Positions 9,345-18,873 of a stretch of DNA of 64,000 nucleotides are shown piece after piece. The notes below the pieces were generated by a model. The model worked only from the letters and a program-made list of their open reading frames with translations. It was not told the DNA's origin and did not search any database. How positions within the stretch are numbered: the first letter of the stretch is position 1; the number at the start of each line of letters is the position of its first letter. The translations under genes were made by a program, and so were the position numbers. Source of the stretch: G965267425 sp965267425 (GTDB taxonomy: Bacteria; Bacteroidota; Bacteroidia; Flavobacteriales_E; Vicingaceae); NCBI GenBank assembly GCA_965267425.1, contig OZ253959.1, forward strand, positions 620,001 to 684,000. The letters run 5' to 3'.

Positions 9345-11194
9345 AAATGAAGTATGTCAAGAATTGGTCAGATCACCTGGCCATTTATGTTTTGGCCCTG
9401 GTAACCTTGATGTTACGCTTGTATTTCCCAGAAGATTTTACCCTTTCAAATGACGAATTGAGCGCCATTATCCGAACGCAGTTTGAAAACTTTTCGGACG
9501 TAATTCGATACGGTGTAGTGGCAACAGATCCACACCCAGCCGGGGTCCAGGTCTTTATGTTTTATTATATCAAATGGTTCGGTAACAGCGCTTGGATAAT
9601 CAGACTTCCTTTTGTTTTTGCTGGTGTATTATCCTTATTTCCATTTTATTATGCAGTGAGAACCTGGACTAATTCTCGTGTTGCCACCCTGGCTAGTTCG
9701 TTTCTGGCATTTTCGATACTCTTTATGCACTTTGGTCAAATAGCACGTCCTTATGCATTTGGTTTGTTTTTTGTGATGTCACTGTTTTATTCATGGACGA
9801 AGTATTATTTCCATCATTCACCTTTACCAATGTTGCATTGGTTTGGTATGATTCTGTTTTCGGCTTTGAGTTTATACACACACTATTTTGCCGCTCTGAT
9901 GGCTTTTATTATTGGAGTTACTGCTTTTTTTTCAGCTCGTTCTATAAAAAGAAGATGGGTTGGATTGTACGGGATTATTGTGCTGCTTTTGTATTTACCC
10001 CACTATTCAATATTTGCTACCCAAACAAGTAGAGAAGATATTACCGGTTGGTTGCCGATGCCTGAATGGACTTTTGTGGTGGATCATGTATTCGCCTTGT
10101 TGAACCATTCAATTTTTCTGTTGGCTATTGTTGCCATGGCCATATTCTTGGGGCGGTTCGTAAAGAATGAATCGGTCATAACCGATCGAATCAAATGGAT
10201 TTCCATGGGTTGGTTTTTGGCACCAATTGTAATTGCCTATCTATATTCTTCAATTAAAGGAGCCGTTTTGATGGACAGGGTGCTTTTATTTTCCGCTCCC
10301 TTTTTTTTCTTGCTCATTAGTATTTGGATTTCGAAGAATAAGTATAAATGGATCCCTGCTCTTGTGTTTGCAGCTTTGATTTCAGATACGTTCATTGTCA
10401 ATCGATATTACGATAATCCGTTCACAGAGAATTTAAAGTCTATTGCTTTTCACATGGATGAAAAGGATAGTGAAATCGATGCAGCCAGTATGCTGCGAAT
10501 TGGGAATTTTAATGACATTCGGTATGTCCAGCTCTATCGAAAATCTTCAAATAATAAAAAGACAATTGACAAAATGAACATCAACAAAGCTGATTCATTG
10601 TATCGGTTGATTGATTTAATTGAAGCTTCCAATGCTGATTTTGTTGAGACCTCTTATGCATGTGTAAATCAACCCTATGAAGTGCCTGAGATTATAAAAA
10701 TGTATTTTCCTCAAACCATAGAACATTATCAGTATTACAATTCAGGATATTCATTTTTTGGAAAATCAAAAGTGTCTAGAGATACCTTGTTATGGGATAG
10801 ACTATCAACTACTGACACATTATTTTTGGATGGAAGTCAAAATTACGTCTTGACAAAGCGGTATCCAATCGATTCTCTTCTGCAAAAAGGAATGGATGCC
10901 ATTACGTTTTCTTGTCATTTTAAAAATGGCGCTTCTGATGAGGGGGGGATTGCATTGGTCATCAGTTTTATAGATCCATCTGGAGACAATGAATGGTACG
11001 GTAGATCTCTTTCCAAGTTCAAACAAAAAGGAGATTATAATCTCGCATTGATTACCAGAAAATTACCAACAGACATGAGTGTTTCTTCTCAAATGGTGGT
11101 TTATTTCTTGAACAATCAAAATGAGCAAATGGAAGTCGTGAATCCTGTCATTTCATCATTTTCGGATAGCCATTATGATTTTTATCCCTTTTAA
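9341..11194 (+). CDS. GT39/ArnT-like membrane glycosyltransferase
   Basis: A 617-residue polytopic membrane protein with about nine hydrophobic helices in the first 370 residues. It carries an acidic first luminal loop (SNDELSA near residue 37) and a conserved ATDPHPAGVQVF segment, the arrangement of GT-C enzymes of the protein mannosyltransferase/ArnT class (GT39/GT83). Such enzymes move sugars from lipid-phosphate donors on the periplasmic face. The C-terminal 240 residues are soluble and look beta-rich; I do not recognise them. It shares ATGA with rlmB, and its stop shares the tetramer TTAA with the convergent gene. Donor and acceptor are unknown. Confidence 0.8.
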   Translation: MKMKYVKNWSDHLAIYVLALVTLMLRLYFPEDFTLSNDELSAIIRTQFENFSDVIRYGVVATDPHPAGVQVFMFYYIKWFGNSAWIIRLPFVFAGVLSLFPFYYAVRTWTNSRVATLASSFLAFSILFMHFGQIARPYAFGLFFVMSLFYSWTKYYFHHSPLPMLHWFGMILFSALSLYTHYFAALMAFIIGVTAFFSARSIKRRWVGLYGIIVLLLYLPHYSIFATQTSREDITGWLPMPEWTFVVDHVFALLNHSIFLLAIVAMAIFLGRFVKNESVITDRIKWISMGWFLAPIVIAYLYSSIKGAVLMDRVLLFSAPFFFLLISIWISKNKYKWIPALVFAALISDTFIVNRYYDNPFTENLKSIAFHMDEKDSEIDAASMLRIGNFNDIRYVQLYRKSSNNKKTIDKMNINKADSLYRLIDLIEASNADFVETSYACVNQPYEVPEIIKMYFPQTIEHYQYYNSGYSFFGKSKVSRDTLLWDRLSTTDTLFLDGSQNYVLTKRYPIDSLLQKGMDAITFSCHFKNGASDEGGIALVISFIDPSGDNEWYGRSLSKFKQKGDYNLALITRKLPTDMSVSSQMVVYFLNNQNEQMEVVNPVISSFSDSHYDFYPF

Positions 11195-12720
11195 GCAGAT
11201 TTTCTTTTGTACTCTGCCAGCGAGATACCTTGCATTTTACTGTTTATCCATGAAATGACATCAAAGTATTCTTTGGTAACTTGTTCGTAAGGGTTATTGA
11301 ATAATTCTTCGATGTCTTTTTTGAATTCTTCCAACGTAGTTTGCACTTCCCTATCGTATTGATGGACTTTCACCAACTTCTTAATATGCTTAATTACGGT
11401 CAACTCAAATCGATATTCGTAATTTTTCTTTTTCAGGTAACGCAAGGTTGACTTCACGATATAATCCAAGAGATCATAATTCTTTAATTCATAATGAATG
11501 AATAAATTGATCAGTCTTGAGAAGGCAAAGATGTCTTGTCTCAGGTTAGCCTCATTATCATTTAGCACTTTGTTAATGTATTCCAAAGACTTCTTAAAAT
11601 CACCACTTCCAAAATAGAATCTTGAAATATAGAAGTAAAATACGATGACATCTTCCTTGCTTATTTTGGGTTGAAATTCAGCAATTCCTTGTAAAATATT
11701 GTCTATGACAGCTTCACCTTTGTCATATTCTCCCATGGATTCGTAAGCCAGCAATTCTGCAATTCTTGTGAAGGAGAATAGACGAATTTGCATATCTATA
11801 CTTCTGAACCCCTCTTTTTTAATAAGGGATTTCGTTTTGTTGAGGTATTCGAAAAAGGAATCAAATTCCTGTCTGTCAACATAATACATCAACAAATTAT
11901 TTAAAACGCGGGTATATCTTTTAGGAAGCTCCTTAATCAACAACGGATTTTGTTCAAATCTGTCAATGACCAATAAAAAGTTGTCACGCGCCGTGTCTAG
12001 GTCTCGGTTTGTCCAGGCACACAACCCTTTGATGTAAAAACAGGCGGTGGATGCTTTCTTAGATAGGGCAGTGTCTTTTCCTTTAATCAAATGGTAGTTG
12101 AGAATTTCATCAACGATTTTACGTTCTTTTTCATTCCTGGTATACCCTCCTTTTCGAAACACGTAATTGATTTTGGAATACAATATTTGGTATTCGGCAA
12201 GGTTCCGAAGGTTTTCCAAAACGTGCTGTTCTTCAGCCACTAAGTCATCAATTTTCTTATTGAATTTACCTCTGGCATATCCTTCTTCGAGTAAAACTTT
12301 TTCCCAACTGATCAATTCCAACATGAAATAAAACTCCTCATGATCCGTGGCCATTTTTTTGGCTTTTTTGACCAGCTTATTACATTCTTTATACAGCGCT
12401 TTATTAAATAGGATTTCAATATTCTTTATTTGCTCCTGCAATTGCGATGAAGCAGTACTATCCGCATGGAAGTTTCTTAGACTCTTTAAAATGAGATAAT
12501 ACAAGTGATTTTTTTCTGAAGGAAGATGTTTGATGAAGACCGTTCCTTTAAATCGATCTTTGATGGATTGTTCGTCATATTCATCCTGTTCTTCAATTGC
12601 ATCAAAGAGTTGAAGGTAATTTTTTTGACCTTGTTGAAGAGTGGATGCCAATTTAAAATACCTTTTTTCAGACTTTGTTAGGGATTTGATCAAGTAGAAT
12701 AATTCATTTGACGGTTTCAT
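11191..12720 (-). CDS. Conserved alpha-helical protein of unknown function
   Basis: A 509-residue cytoplasmic-looking protein: no signal peptide or membrane segment, rich in Lys, Glu, Leu and Tyr. The N-terminus (NELFYLIKSLTKSEKRYFKL) is characteristic of a protein I have seen across Bacteroidota with no named function. The remainder reads as TPR-like helical pairs with recurring Y-F/Y-x-x-G and L-x-x-A patterns, for example DTARDNFLLVID and FGSGDFKKSLEYINKVL. A scaffold or regulatory role is conceivable but not shown. It is transcribed alone, divergently from the M1 peptidase gene across 157 bases, and its stop is shared with the convergent glycosyltransferase gene. Confidence 0.75.
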   Translation of the reverse strand: MKPSNELFYLIKSLTKSEKRYFKLASTLQQGQKNYLQLFDAIEEQDEYDEQSIKDRFKGTVFIKHLPSEKNHLYYLILKSLRNFHADSTASSQLQEQIKNIEILFNKALYKECNKLVKKAKKMATDHEEFYFMLELISWEKVLLEEGYARGKFNKKIDDLVAEEQHVLENLRNLAEYQILYSKINYVFRKGGYTRNEKERKIVDEILNYHLIKGKDTALSKKASTACFYIKGLCAWTNRDLDTARDNFLLVIDRFEQNPLLIKELPKRYTRVLNNLLMYYVDRQEFDSFFEYLNKTKSLIKKEGFRSIDMQIRLFSFTRIAELLAYESMGEYDKGEAVIDNILQGIAEFQPKISKEDVIVFYFYISRFYFGSGDFKKSLEYINKVLNDNEANLRQDIFAFSRLINLFIHYELKNYDLLDYIVKSTLRYLKKKNYEYRFELTVIKHIKKLVKVHQYDREVQTTLEEFKKDIEELFNNPYEQVTKEYFDVISWINSKMQGISLAEYKRKSA

Positions 12721-12883
12721 GTAAAAGGGCTATTTAATTCAATCGTTAAATGTACGTAATTTGAAATTTAGAAATATGATAGTAATAATCGGTTTATTGT
12801 ATTTTCGTTTCATTATTATATTCCTAAGTTAGAATATGCATCTATAAAATTTAGTTAATTTAGACTTCTTCATATCCTTGATT

Positions 12884-15271
12884 ATGTGCCGAAAGCTGAC
12901 CATATTTATCTTGCTCACAACCTGTGTAATCTTTTCGAATAGGGTGTTTTCTCAGTCGGATGCCAGTAATGCCAGAAGTGATTCATTGGACGTAATTCAT
13001 ACGGAAATCAATTTGGAGGTTCTGGACTTCAATGGAAAATCTATCAATGGCAATGCCGTAATTACATTGGTATCCAAATTGAATAATATTTCACACGTCA
13101 ACTTGGATCTTCTCAAACTTAACGTTGATTCAGTTTTGAATGGTAATTCAAATTTGACTTATGCGTACAATGATACATTATTGAGAGTGAATCTTCTGGG
13201 CTCATTGAATCAAGGGGATACCATGAAGCTGAACGTTTTTTATCGTGGTGTTCCACAAATTGATCAAAGCAATTGGGGAGGCTTTTATTTCAATGCGGGA
13301 TATGCGTTTAATCTCGGAGTGGGATTTGAAGCGGATCCACATAATTATGGTCGGGTTTGGTTTCCTTGTTTTGACAATTTTGTAGAACGCTCTACTTATC
13401 TATTTAATATATATACCTCAGACGACAAGAAGGCACATTGTAGTGGAGAATTGATTGCTGAGAACGTAGTTTCCGGTGATACCATTGTAAGAACTTGGAA
13501 AATGGACGAGTCCATTCCTTCCTACTTGGTGGGTTTGGCTGTGGCAGAATATGAAACGGTGCATATGTCGTATGCTGGTCTTTCTGGTAATGTTCCCATT
13601 GAGTTAGCGGCAAAAGCGCAGGATACCACAAAGGCAAAGAATGCCTTCATCAATCTTGATGATGCCATGGCAGCCTTTGAATATAATTTTGGTCCATTTT
13701 TATTTAATAAAGTAGGATACAGCTTTGTGCCATTTGGTTCAGGAGCTATGGAACATGCCGCCAATATTGCCTACCCTTTATATGCCATAAGTGGTGGGAG
13801 TACAGGAAGTGAAACATTGATGGCTCATGAATTGGCCCATCACTGGTGGGGCAATCTGGTTACATGCAAAACAGCAGAAGATATGTGGATCAATGAAGGG
13901 ATGGCTTCGTATTGCGAACAATTGTTTTTAGAGTATACTTATGACGTAGATACGTTTAAAACCGTAAGAAAGGACAATTTGGATGCGGTTTTGCAATATG
14001 CTCATGTCCGTGAAGATGAATATCGATCCGTATCCGGTGTTCCGCATGAATTTACTTATGGCATGCACGTTTACGACAAAGGTGCAGTGGTAGCTCATAA
14101 TTTAAGAGCCTATTTGGGTGATTCTCTTTATCGATCCGGTATGAAGTATTTTCTAAATAAATACCAATTCAGTGATGTGAACAGTGAATTGATTCGGGAT
14201 GAATTATCCTCATTTACAGGAATAGACCTAACTGATTTTTTTGATGATTGGATATTCAATCCTGGATTTTCTCACTTTCAAGTCGATTCTATTGTTACAG
14301 AAGACCTTTTAGGTGGTCAATATGATGTTTCTATATACGTCAGACAAAAATTAAAGGGAGCCACACTATTTCATAACAATGTTCCATTGATGATGAAAAT
14401 AATCGATAAGAATCTGGTGTCTCATGATATTGAAGTTAACGTTAGTGGACAACAAACGGTAATTAGTAAAACTCTTGATTATGAACCATTGATGGCCTTT
14501 GTTAATTCAGATGAAAATATGAATCTGGCTCAGGTTAAAGATGAAATAACTATTCAAGAGGCTGGAGATTATGAATTGAAATATGGCCGAATGAATCTGA
14601 AAGCATTTGGAGGAATTGATTCAGTAGTAATGCGTGTAGAACATCATTGGGTGGCGCCTGATAATGATCAGCTTCCATCAAATGCTGCAGAAATATCAGA
14701 TTATCACTATTGGACAGTGCATACATTGCATGGTTATTTTGTCGGAAGTGCTGAGATTTATTACGATGGTCGAAATTCCATGTCCAATGGAAATGGACAG
14801 TTGGACAATGATCTGTTGGAAGCCGGAGAAGATTCTGTGATTTTATTGTATCGCCCAAATTCCTCTCAAGTCTGGAAGGAATATCAATTCTATTCAAGGA
14901 ATCAATTGGTTACAGATTTGGATAAATATGGTAAAATGGAGTTGCATGAATTGTTGATGGGAGAATACGCGCTAGCAACGGGAACCAGTATTGTTGGAAT
15001 TAAAAAAAAAGAAAAACAGGAAAACATAAGGATTAAAATAAGTCCAAATCCTGTGTTATTAGGTAATACGGTGACCATTTCAACACCTTCTTTGAATGAA
15101 CCTGCCATTATTGAAATATATGACTTGGAAGGAAAAAAAGTATTTTTCGAACCGTTTAATGGAAAACTTAATCTACAGTTGAATAGATACCAAAGTGGCA
15201 CTTATGTAGTGCTCATTAGAAGTGAAGAAAGAGCTTATTTTTCTTCAGAGAAATTGATTATCCAGAACTAA
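12884..15271 (+). CDS. Secreted M1-family metallopeptidase with T9SS sorting domain
   Basis: A zinc aminopeptidase-type protein of 795 residues, probably secreted or surface-bound and digesting peptides. The signal peptide ends near FSQ (residue 24). The zinc site is HELAH at 315-319 with the third ligand Glu338 exactly 18 residues after the motif. The substrate-anchoring motif reads GAMEH (287-291) rather than the classic GAMEN; the His variant is, as I recall, usual in bacteroidetal secreted M1 proteins. The last 80 residues (SPNPVLLGNTVTIS onward) are a type A T9SS sorting domain. The frame can be read from a TTG at 12878, but the ATG at 12884 gives a proper signal peptide. Its TAA shares CTAA with the convergent gene. 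Confidence 0.92.
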   Translation: MCRKLTIFILLTTCVIFSNRVFSQSDASNARSDSLDVIHTEINLEVLDFNGKSINGNAVITLVSKLNNISHVNLDLLKLNVDSVLNGNSNLTYAYNDTLLRVNLLGSLNQGDTMKLNVFYRGVPQIDQSNWGGFYFNAGYAFNLGVGFEADPHNYGRVWFPCFDNFVERSTYLFNIYTSDDKKAHCSGELIAENVVSGDTIVRTWKMDESIPSYLVGLAVAEYETVHMSYAGLSGNVPIELAAKAQDTTKAKNAFINLDDAMAAFEYNFGPFLFNKVGYSFVPFGSGAMEHAANIAYPLYAISGGSTGSETLMAHELAHHWWGNLVTCKTAEDMWINEGMASYCEQLFLEYTYDVDTFKTVRKDNLDAVLQYAHVREDEYRSVSGVPHEFTYGMHVYDKGAVVAHNLRAYLGDSLYRSGMKYFLNKYQFSDVNSELIRDELSSFTGIDLTDFFDDWIFNPGFSHFQVDSIVTEDLLGGQYDVSIYVRQKLKGATLFHNNVPLMMKIIDKNLVSHDIEVNVSGQQTVISKTLDYEPLMAFVNSDENMNLAQVKDEITIQEAGDYELKYGRMNLKAFGGIDSVVMRVEHHWVAPDNDQLPSNAAEISDYHYWTVHTLHGYFVGSAEIYYDGRNSMSNGNGQLDNDLLEAGEDSVILLYRPNSSQVWKEYQFYSRNQLVTDLDKYGKMELHELLMGEYALATGTSIVGIKKKEKQENIRIKISPNPVLLGNTVTISTPSLNEPAIIEIYDLEGKKVFFEPFNGKLNLQLNRYQSGTYVVLIRSEERAYFSSEKLIIQN

Positions 15272-16440
15272 CGCAGAATTTCCTTTCTTCTGGTATTTTC
15301 TTTTTTAATCAACTCCAATTCTCGATTAGTCTGACCTGCAATGGACGTATTTTCTTCAGTTCGTCGAATTAAATACGGCGTCACGTCATAAACAGGTCCA
15401 AAAGGGACATATTTGGCAACGTTGTAATTTGAATGACTCAAATTAAAACTAATGTGGTCACTCATACCCAACAACTGGGCAAAAAAGATGCGTTCATCAT
15501 TCGCACTGATTCCATGATCTTTCATCAAGGACATCAAGAGAGCAGAGCTTTTCTCATTGTGTGAACCACAGCAAATAGATACTCTGTCAATGTTTTCAAC
15601 GCAATAAGTCAACGCATCATCAAAAGCCTGATCCGTCAATTCTTTATTGATATGAATCGGAGAAACGTACCCCATCTTTTTAGCTCGATTTCTTTCTTTT
15701 TCCAAATAAGCACCTCGAACCAATTTTACCCCTAGCTTATATCCAGATTGTGTGGCATGTTTGACACTATTTTTAAGGAATTCCAATCGATCTGCTCTAT
15801 ACAATTGAATTGTATTGTAAACAATGGTTTTTTCTTTGTTGAATTTCATCATCATTTCTTCCGCCAATCGGTCAATGGCATTTTGAATCCAACTTTCTTC
15901 AGCATCAATGAGAATCGGTTTATTGATATCAGATGCACGCTGACACATCTCAATGATTCGTTCTCGAACTTTTTGAAATTCAAGCTCTTCATCATTAGTA
16001 AGGCTATTACCCGAACTGACGGTTTCCAACAATTCAAATCGGGCGATTCCAGTTATTTTGAAAACAGAATACGAAACATGATTGTTTTGAGCGGCTTCTT
16101 CAATGGTAGATAAAATTTGATCCTTAGAATATTGAAAATCGCTCTCATTATCTTTCCCTTCAACAGAATAATCAAGTATTGATCGGACTTTGTATTCTGC
16201 CAATTTATGGATGGTGTTTCTGCATTCTTCAAGTGTTTCCCCACCGCAAAACAACCGAAAAACAGTATGTTTGATCAAGGGTTTAACCGGCAAACGAAGG
16301 AACCTACTGACGTTTAATAGCAGTTTTCCCATCTTCACCAAAATGGGGTATTGCATGATGAAAAACAATCGATACGACCACATTAAATCTTTGTCAGATT
16401 TATATTTGAATGCAGATTCCGTATCTTCAAAAACTTCCAT
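15268..16440 (-). CDS. Proline dehydrogenase
   Basis: An FAD-dependent proline dehydrogenase of 390 residues that oxidises proline to pyrroline-5-carboxylate. The C-terminal barrel carries the family signatures: KLVRGAYLEKERNRA (FAD/substrate binding), AQLLGMSDH and the closing YLIRRTEENTS with the two Arg residues that bind the proline carboxylate. It is a stand-alone enzyme with no aldehyde dehydrogenase domain; no pyrroline-5-carboxylate dehydrogenase is in the window. The frame extends to a TTG at 16464, but a TAATTTTG -7 element overlaps that codon, so the ATG at 16440 is the better start. Its stop shares CTAA with the M1 peptidase gene. Confidence 0.92.
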   Translation of the reverse strand: MEVFEDTESAFKYKSDKDLMWSYRLFFIMQYPILVKMGKLLLNVSRFLRLPVKPLIKHTVFRLFCGGETLEECRNTIHKLAEYKVRSILDYSVEGKDNESDFQYSKDQILSTIEEAAQNNHVSYSVFKITGIARFELLETVSSGNSLTNDEELEFQKVRERIIEMCQRASDINKPILIDAEESWIQNAIDRLAEEMMMKFNKEKTIVYNTIQLYRADRLEFLKNSVKHATQSGYKLGVKLVRGAYLEKERNRAKKMGYVSPIHINKELTDQAFDDALTYCVENIDRVSICCGSHNEKSSALLMSLMKDHGISANDERIFFAQLLGMSDHISFNLSHSNYNVAKYVPFGPVYDVTPYLIRRTEENTSIAGQTNRELELIKKENTRRKEILR

Positions 16441-16461
16441 ATTGGTAACTTTACCAGCCGA

Positions 16462-16469
16462 CAAAATTA
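16462..16469 (-). promoter_or_regulatory. Putative -7 promoter element of the proline dehydrogenase gene
   Basis: The minus strand reads TAATTTTG, matching TAnnTTTG, ending 22 bases before the ATG at 16440. It overlaps the possible TTG start at 16464 and so argues against it. Confidence 0.45.
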
Positions 16470-16551
16470 GGAATTACCTGCATATTGGGTATAGGTTGAT
16501 CGAATATACATTGAATGAGAAATTTTCTTATTAAAATTACCCTTCCGCCAG

Positions 16552-17625
16552 ATGTCTGAAGTACTTCATAAAAACAATATTTTCTTTCATAGCGATGCTG
16601 TGGAAAAGTTGGCAGCTATCGTTCGAAATAGAATTCAAGAAGGCGCCCAGATTTTTGTCTTAACGGATAAAAATACCACGGTTAAGTGTATTCCAGTTCT
16701 TAATGAATTGATACCTGAATTAATGAATAATGTGTCATTGGAAGTTCCTTCTGGAGAATCATACAAAAACATTGATTCTTGCATAGCACTTTGGAAAGAA
16801 ATGCTCGAAGCAGGTGCTGATAGAAATAGTTTGATAATTAATGTTGGCGGAGGAATGGTCTGTGATCTGGGAGGATACGTAGCAGCTAATTTTAAAAGGG
16901 GCATTGACTTTATAAATATTCCAACCACCTTATTGGCTCAGGTGGATGCAGCCATCGGAAGTAAAGTAGGTATTAACTTATTGGATGCGAAAAACCAGAT
17001 AGGATTGTTTGCTGATCCATTGGCAGTATGTGTCTTACCTAAATTTTTGGAAACGCTGGATGCAAGACAGTTGAAAAGCGGATTTGCCGAGGTGATAAAA
17101 CATGCTATTTTATCAGGTGAACCATCATTTGACCATCTCTCTGCAACTGATTTTTCGGACAATATAAATGAACAACTGATCATGGATGCGGCGTTGTTCA
17201 AAATGTCCATTGCGCTTAAGGATAAACATGAAAAGAACATGAGGAAAATCCTCAATTATGGTCATACGTTTGGACATGCCCTGGAAAGCGTTTTTATGAA
17301 TTCCAACCAGGAATTATTACATGGTGAAGCGGTAGCTTATGGCATAATCCTGGAAACCCTGGCTTCTGTTCAGATATGCGGATTACCAGATCAAAAAGGG
17401 GATAAAATCATTACATTTTTAAGGACGATATACGATTTTCAACCAGTCCATGAGTCGAAGTTCAATGCCTTGTGGAATATGACGAAAAAAGACAAAAAAT
17501 CATCTTCAAATAAGGTGTTAATGATTGGAATCAAAGACTTTGGACATCCGGAATTGGATGTAGAATTGCAGGAACAACAGTTTGTTCAACTATTCGTGAG
17601 GTTTAATGAAATTGTAAAAAGTTGA
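16552..17625 (+). CDS. aroB: 3-dehydroquinate synthase
   Basis: Second enzyme of the shikimate pathway: NAD- and metal-dependent conversion of DAHP to 3-dehydroquinate in the cytoplasm. The 357-residue length is typical. The NAD-binding segment GGGMVCDLGGYVA starts near residue 100, followed by IPTTLLAQVDAAIGSK, the metal-ligand region AEVIKHAI (about 179) and the second ligand motif NYGHTFGHALE, with a further HGEAVAYG. It is separated by 5 bases from the aroA ATG, so the pair is an aromatic biosynthesis operon. Confidence 0.96.
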   Translation: MSEVLHKNNIFFHSDAVEKLAAIVRNRIQEGAQIFVLTDKNTTVKCIPVLNELIPELMNNVSLEVPSGESYKNIDSCIALWKEMLEAGADRNSLIINVGGGMVCDLGGYVAANFKRGIDFINIPTTLLAQVDAAIGSKVGINLLDAKNQIGLFADPLAVCVLPKFLETLDARQLKSGFAEVIKHAILSGEPSFDHLSATDFSDNINEQLIMDAALFKMSIALKDKHEKNMRKILNYGHTFGHALESVFMNSNQELLHGEAVAYGIILETLASVQICGLPDQKGDKIITFLRTIYDFQPVHESKFNALWNMTKKDKKSSSNKVLMIGIKDFGHPELDVELQEQQFVQLFVRFNEIVKS

Positions 17626-17630
17626 TTCCT

Positions 17631-18869
17631 ATGATTTGCATTAGTGCACCTTCTGATCAAAAGTTACACGGTGAAATATCTCTTCCTCGGTCCAAAAGTT
17701 TAAGTAATAGGATGCTTATCATTCAAGCACTTTCAGAAGGGAATGTTCAAATTCGTCATTTGTCGGACGCAGGAGATACAGTAACGCTTAAATCTATTTT
17801 GGAAAAATTTGAATCCCGAATCAATGTAAATGATGCCGGAACAGCTATGCGATTCCTGACGGCTTTACTTGCCACAAAAAATGGGGATTGGATAATTGAA
17901 GGAAGCAGTCGTATGAACTTTCGACCAATTGGTCCTCTGGTTGATGCGTTAAGAGAATTAGGAGCTAAAATTGAATACCTGGACAAAGAAGGATTTCCTC
18001 CAATTAAGATCAAAGGTGGAAATATCAATGGTGGAACTGTTCATTTAAGGGCTGATTTAAGCAGTCAATACATTTCCGCTCTAATGATGATAGCCCCAAC
18101 ACTCAAGGAAGGAATGGAAATTCACTTGCAGGGAAAAACGTTTTCGTTCCCATACATTCAAATGACGGCGGCATTAATGTCACATTGCGGAATTAAACTG
18201 GAATGCTCTATGTCAAAAATCAACATTTGGCCTGGGAAATACCAGCAAACAACGGTGGAAATTGAACCGGATTGGAGTGCCGCGTCCTATTGGTATGAAT
18301 TGGCAGCCATCAGTGAAAATGCAGAAATTAAACTAAAGGGTTTATCTGCCAATAGCCTTCAAGGTGATAAAGTATTGATGGAAATATTTGAACCGCTTGG
18401 TGTGGTTTCGAAAACAACCAATGGGGATATGGTCATCAGTAAATCAAGTCTTGGATTTACGCTTCCGGAATCTTTTGAGTACAACTTTTCCGATTGCCCG
18501 GATTTAGCCCAAACTCTTGCAGTTACTTGTGCTACGCTCAACATACCTTCTCGATTGGAAGGTTTGGCAAATCTTCCCATTAAAGAAACGGATCGAATCA
18601 AAGCCTTGATAACCGAATTATCTAAAATGGGGGCCTCGGTCATGAGCATTCCTAAAGAAGGAATTGGAATTTCTCCTCAGAGAGGAAAACTAAAATTGTC
18701 ATCTGAACCCATATTAACCTACGGAGATCATCGAATGGCATTGGCCTTTAGCCCAATCGCATTGAAAACGAAATCCATTTGTTTAGATCAATCAGATGTG
18801 ATCAATAAATCGTATCCAGGTTATTGGGATGATCTTAAAAAATTTAACTTTACCATACAAAAATCTTGA
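17631..18869 (+). CDS. aroA: 3-phosphoshikimate 1-carboxyvinyltransferase (EPSP synthase)
   Basis: Sixth enzyme of the shikimate pathway, joining phosphoenolpyruvate to shikimate-3-phosphate. It is 412 residues from the ATG at 17631; a TTG at 17622 overlapping aroB is possible but less likely. Visible signatures are RSKSLSNR (residues 20-27, substrate-binding Lys22), NDAGTAMRFLTA (about 66-77), the ETDRIKAL active-site segment and YGDHRMALAF near the C-terminus. The phosphoenolpyruvate loop region NDAGTAMR differs from the usual NAGTAxR only by the inserted Asp. It is cotranscribed with aroB and followed after 4 bases by a secreted GldM-C-like gene. Confidence 0.95.
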   Translation: MICISAPSDQKLHGEISLPRSKSLSNRMLIIQALSEGNVQIRHLSDAGDTVTLKSILEKFESRINVNDAGTAMRFLTALLATKNGDWIIEGSSRMNFRPIGPLVDALRELGAKIEYLDKEGFPPIKIKGGNINGGTVHLRADLSSQYISALMMIAPTLKEGMEIHLQGKTFSFPYIQMTAALMSHCGIKLECSMSKINIWPGKYQQTTVEIEPDWSAASYWYELAAISENAEIKLKGLSANSLQGDKVLMEIFEPLGVVSKTTNGDMVISKSSLGFTLPESFEYNFSDCPDLAQTLAVTCATLNIPSRLEGLANLPIKETDRIKALITELSKMGASVMSIPKEGIGISPQRGKLKLSSEPILTYGDHRMALAFSPIALKTKSICLDQSDVINKSYPGYWDDLKKFNFTIQKS

Positions 18870-18873
18870 CGAA

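Noticed and set aside
13742..13756. GAMEH instead of GAMEN in the M1 peptidase as a sign of inactivity
   Set aside because: The zinc site is intact, and I recall the His variant in related secreted M1 proteins.
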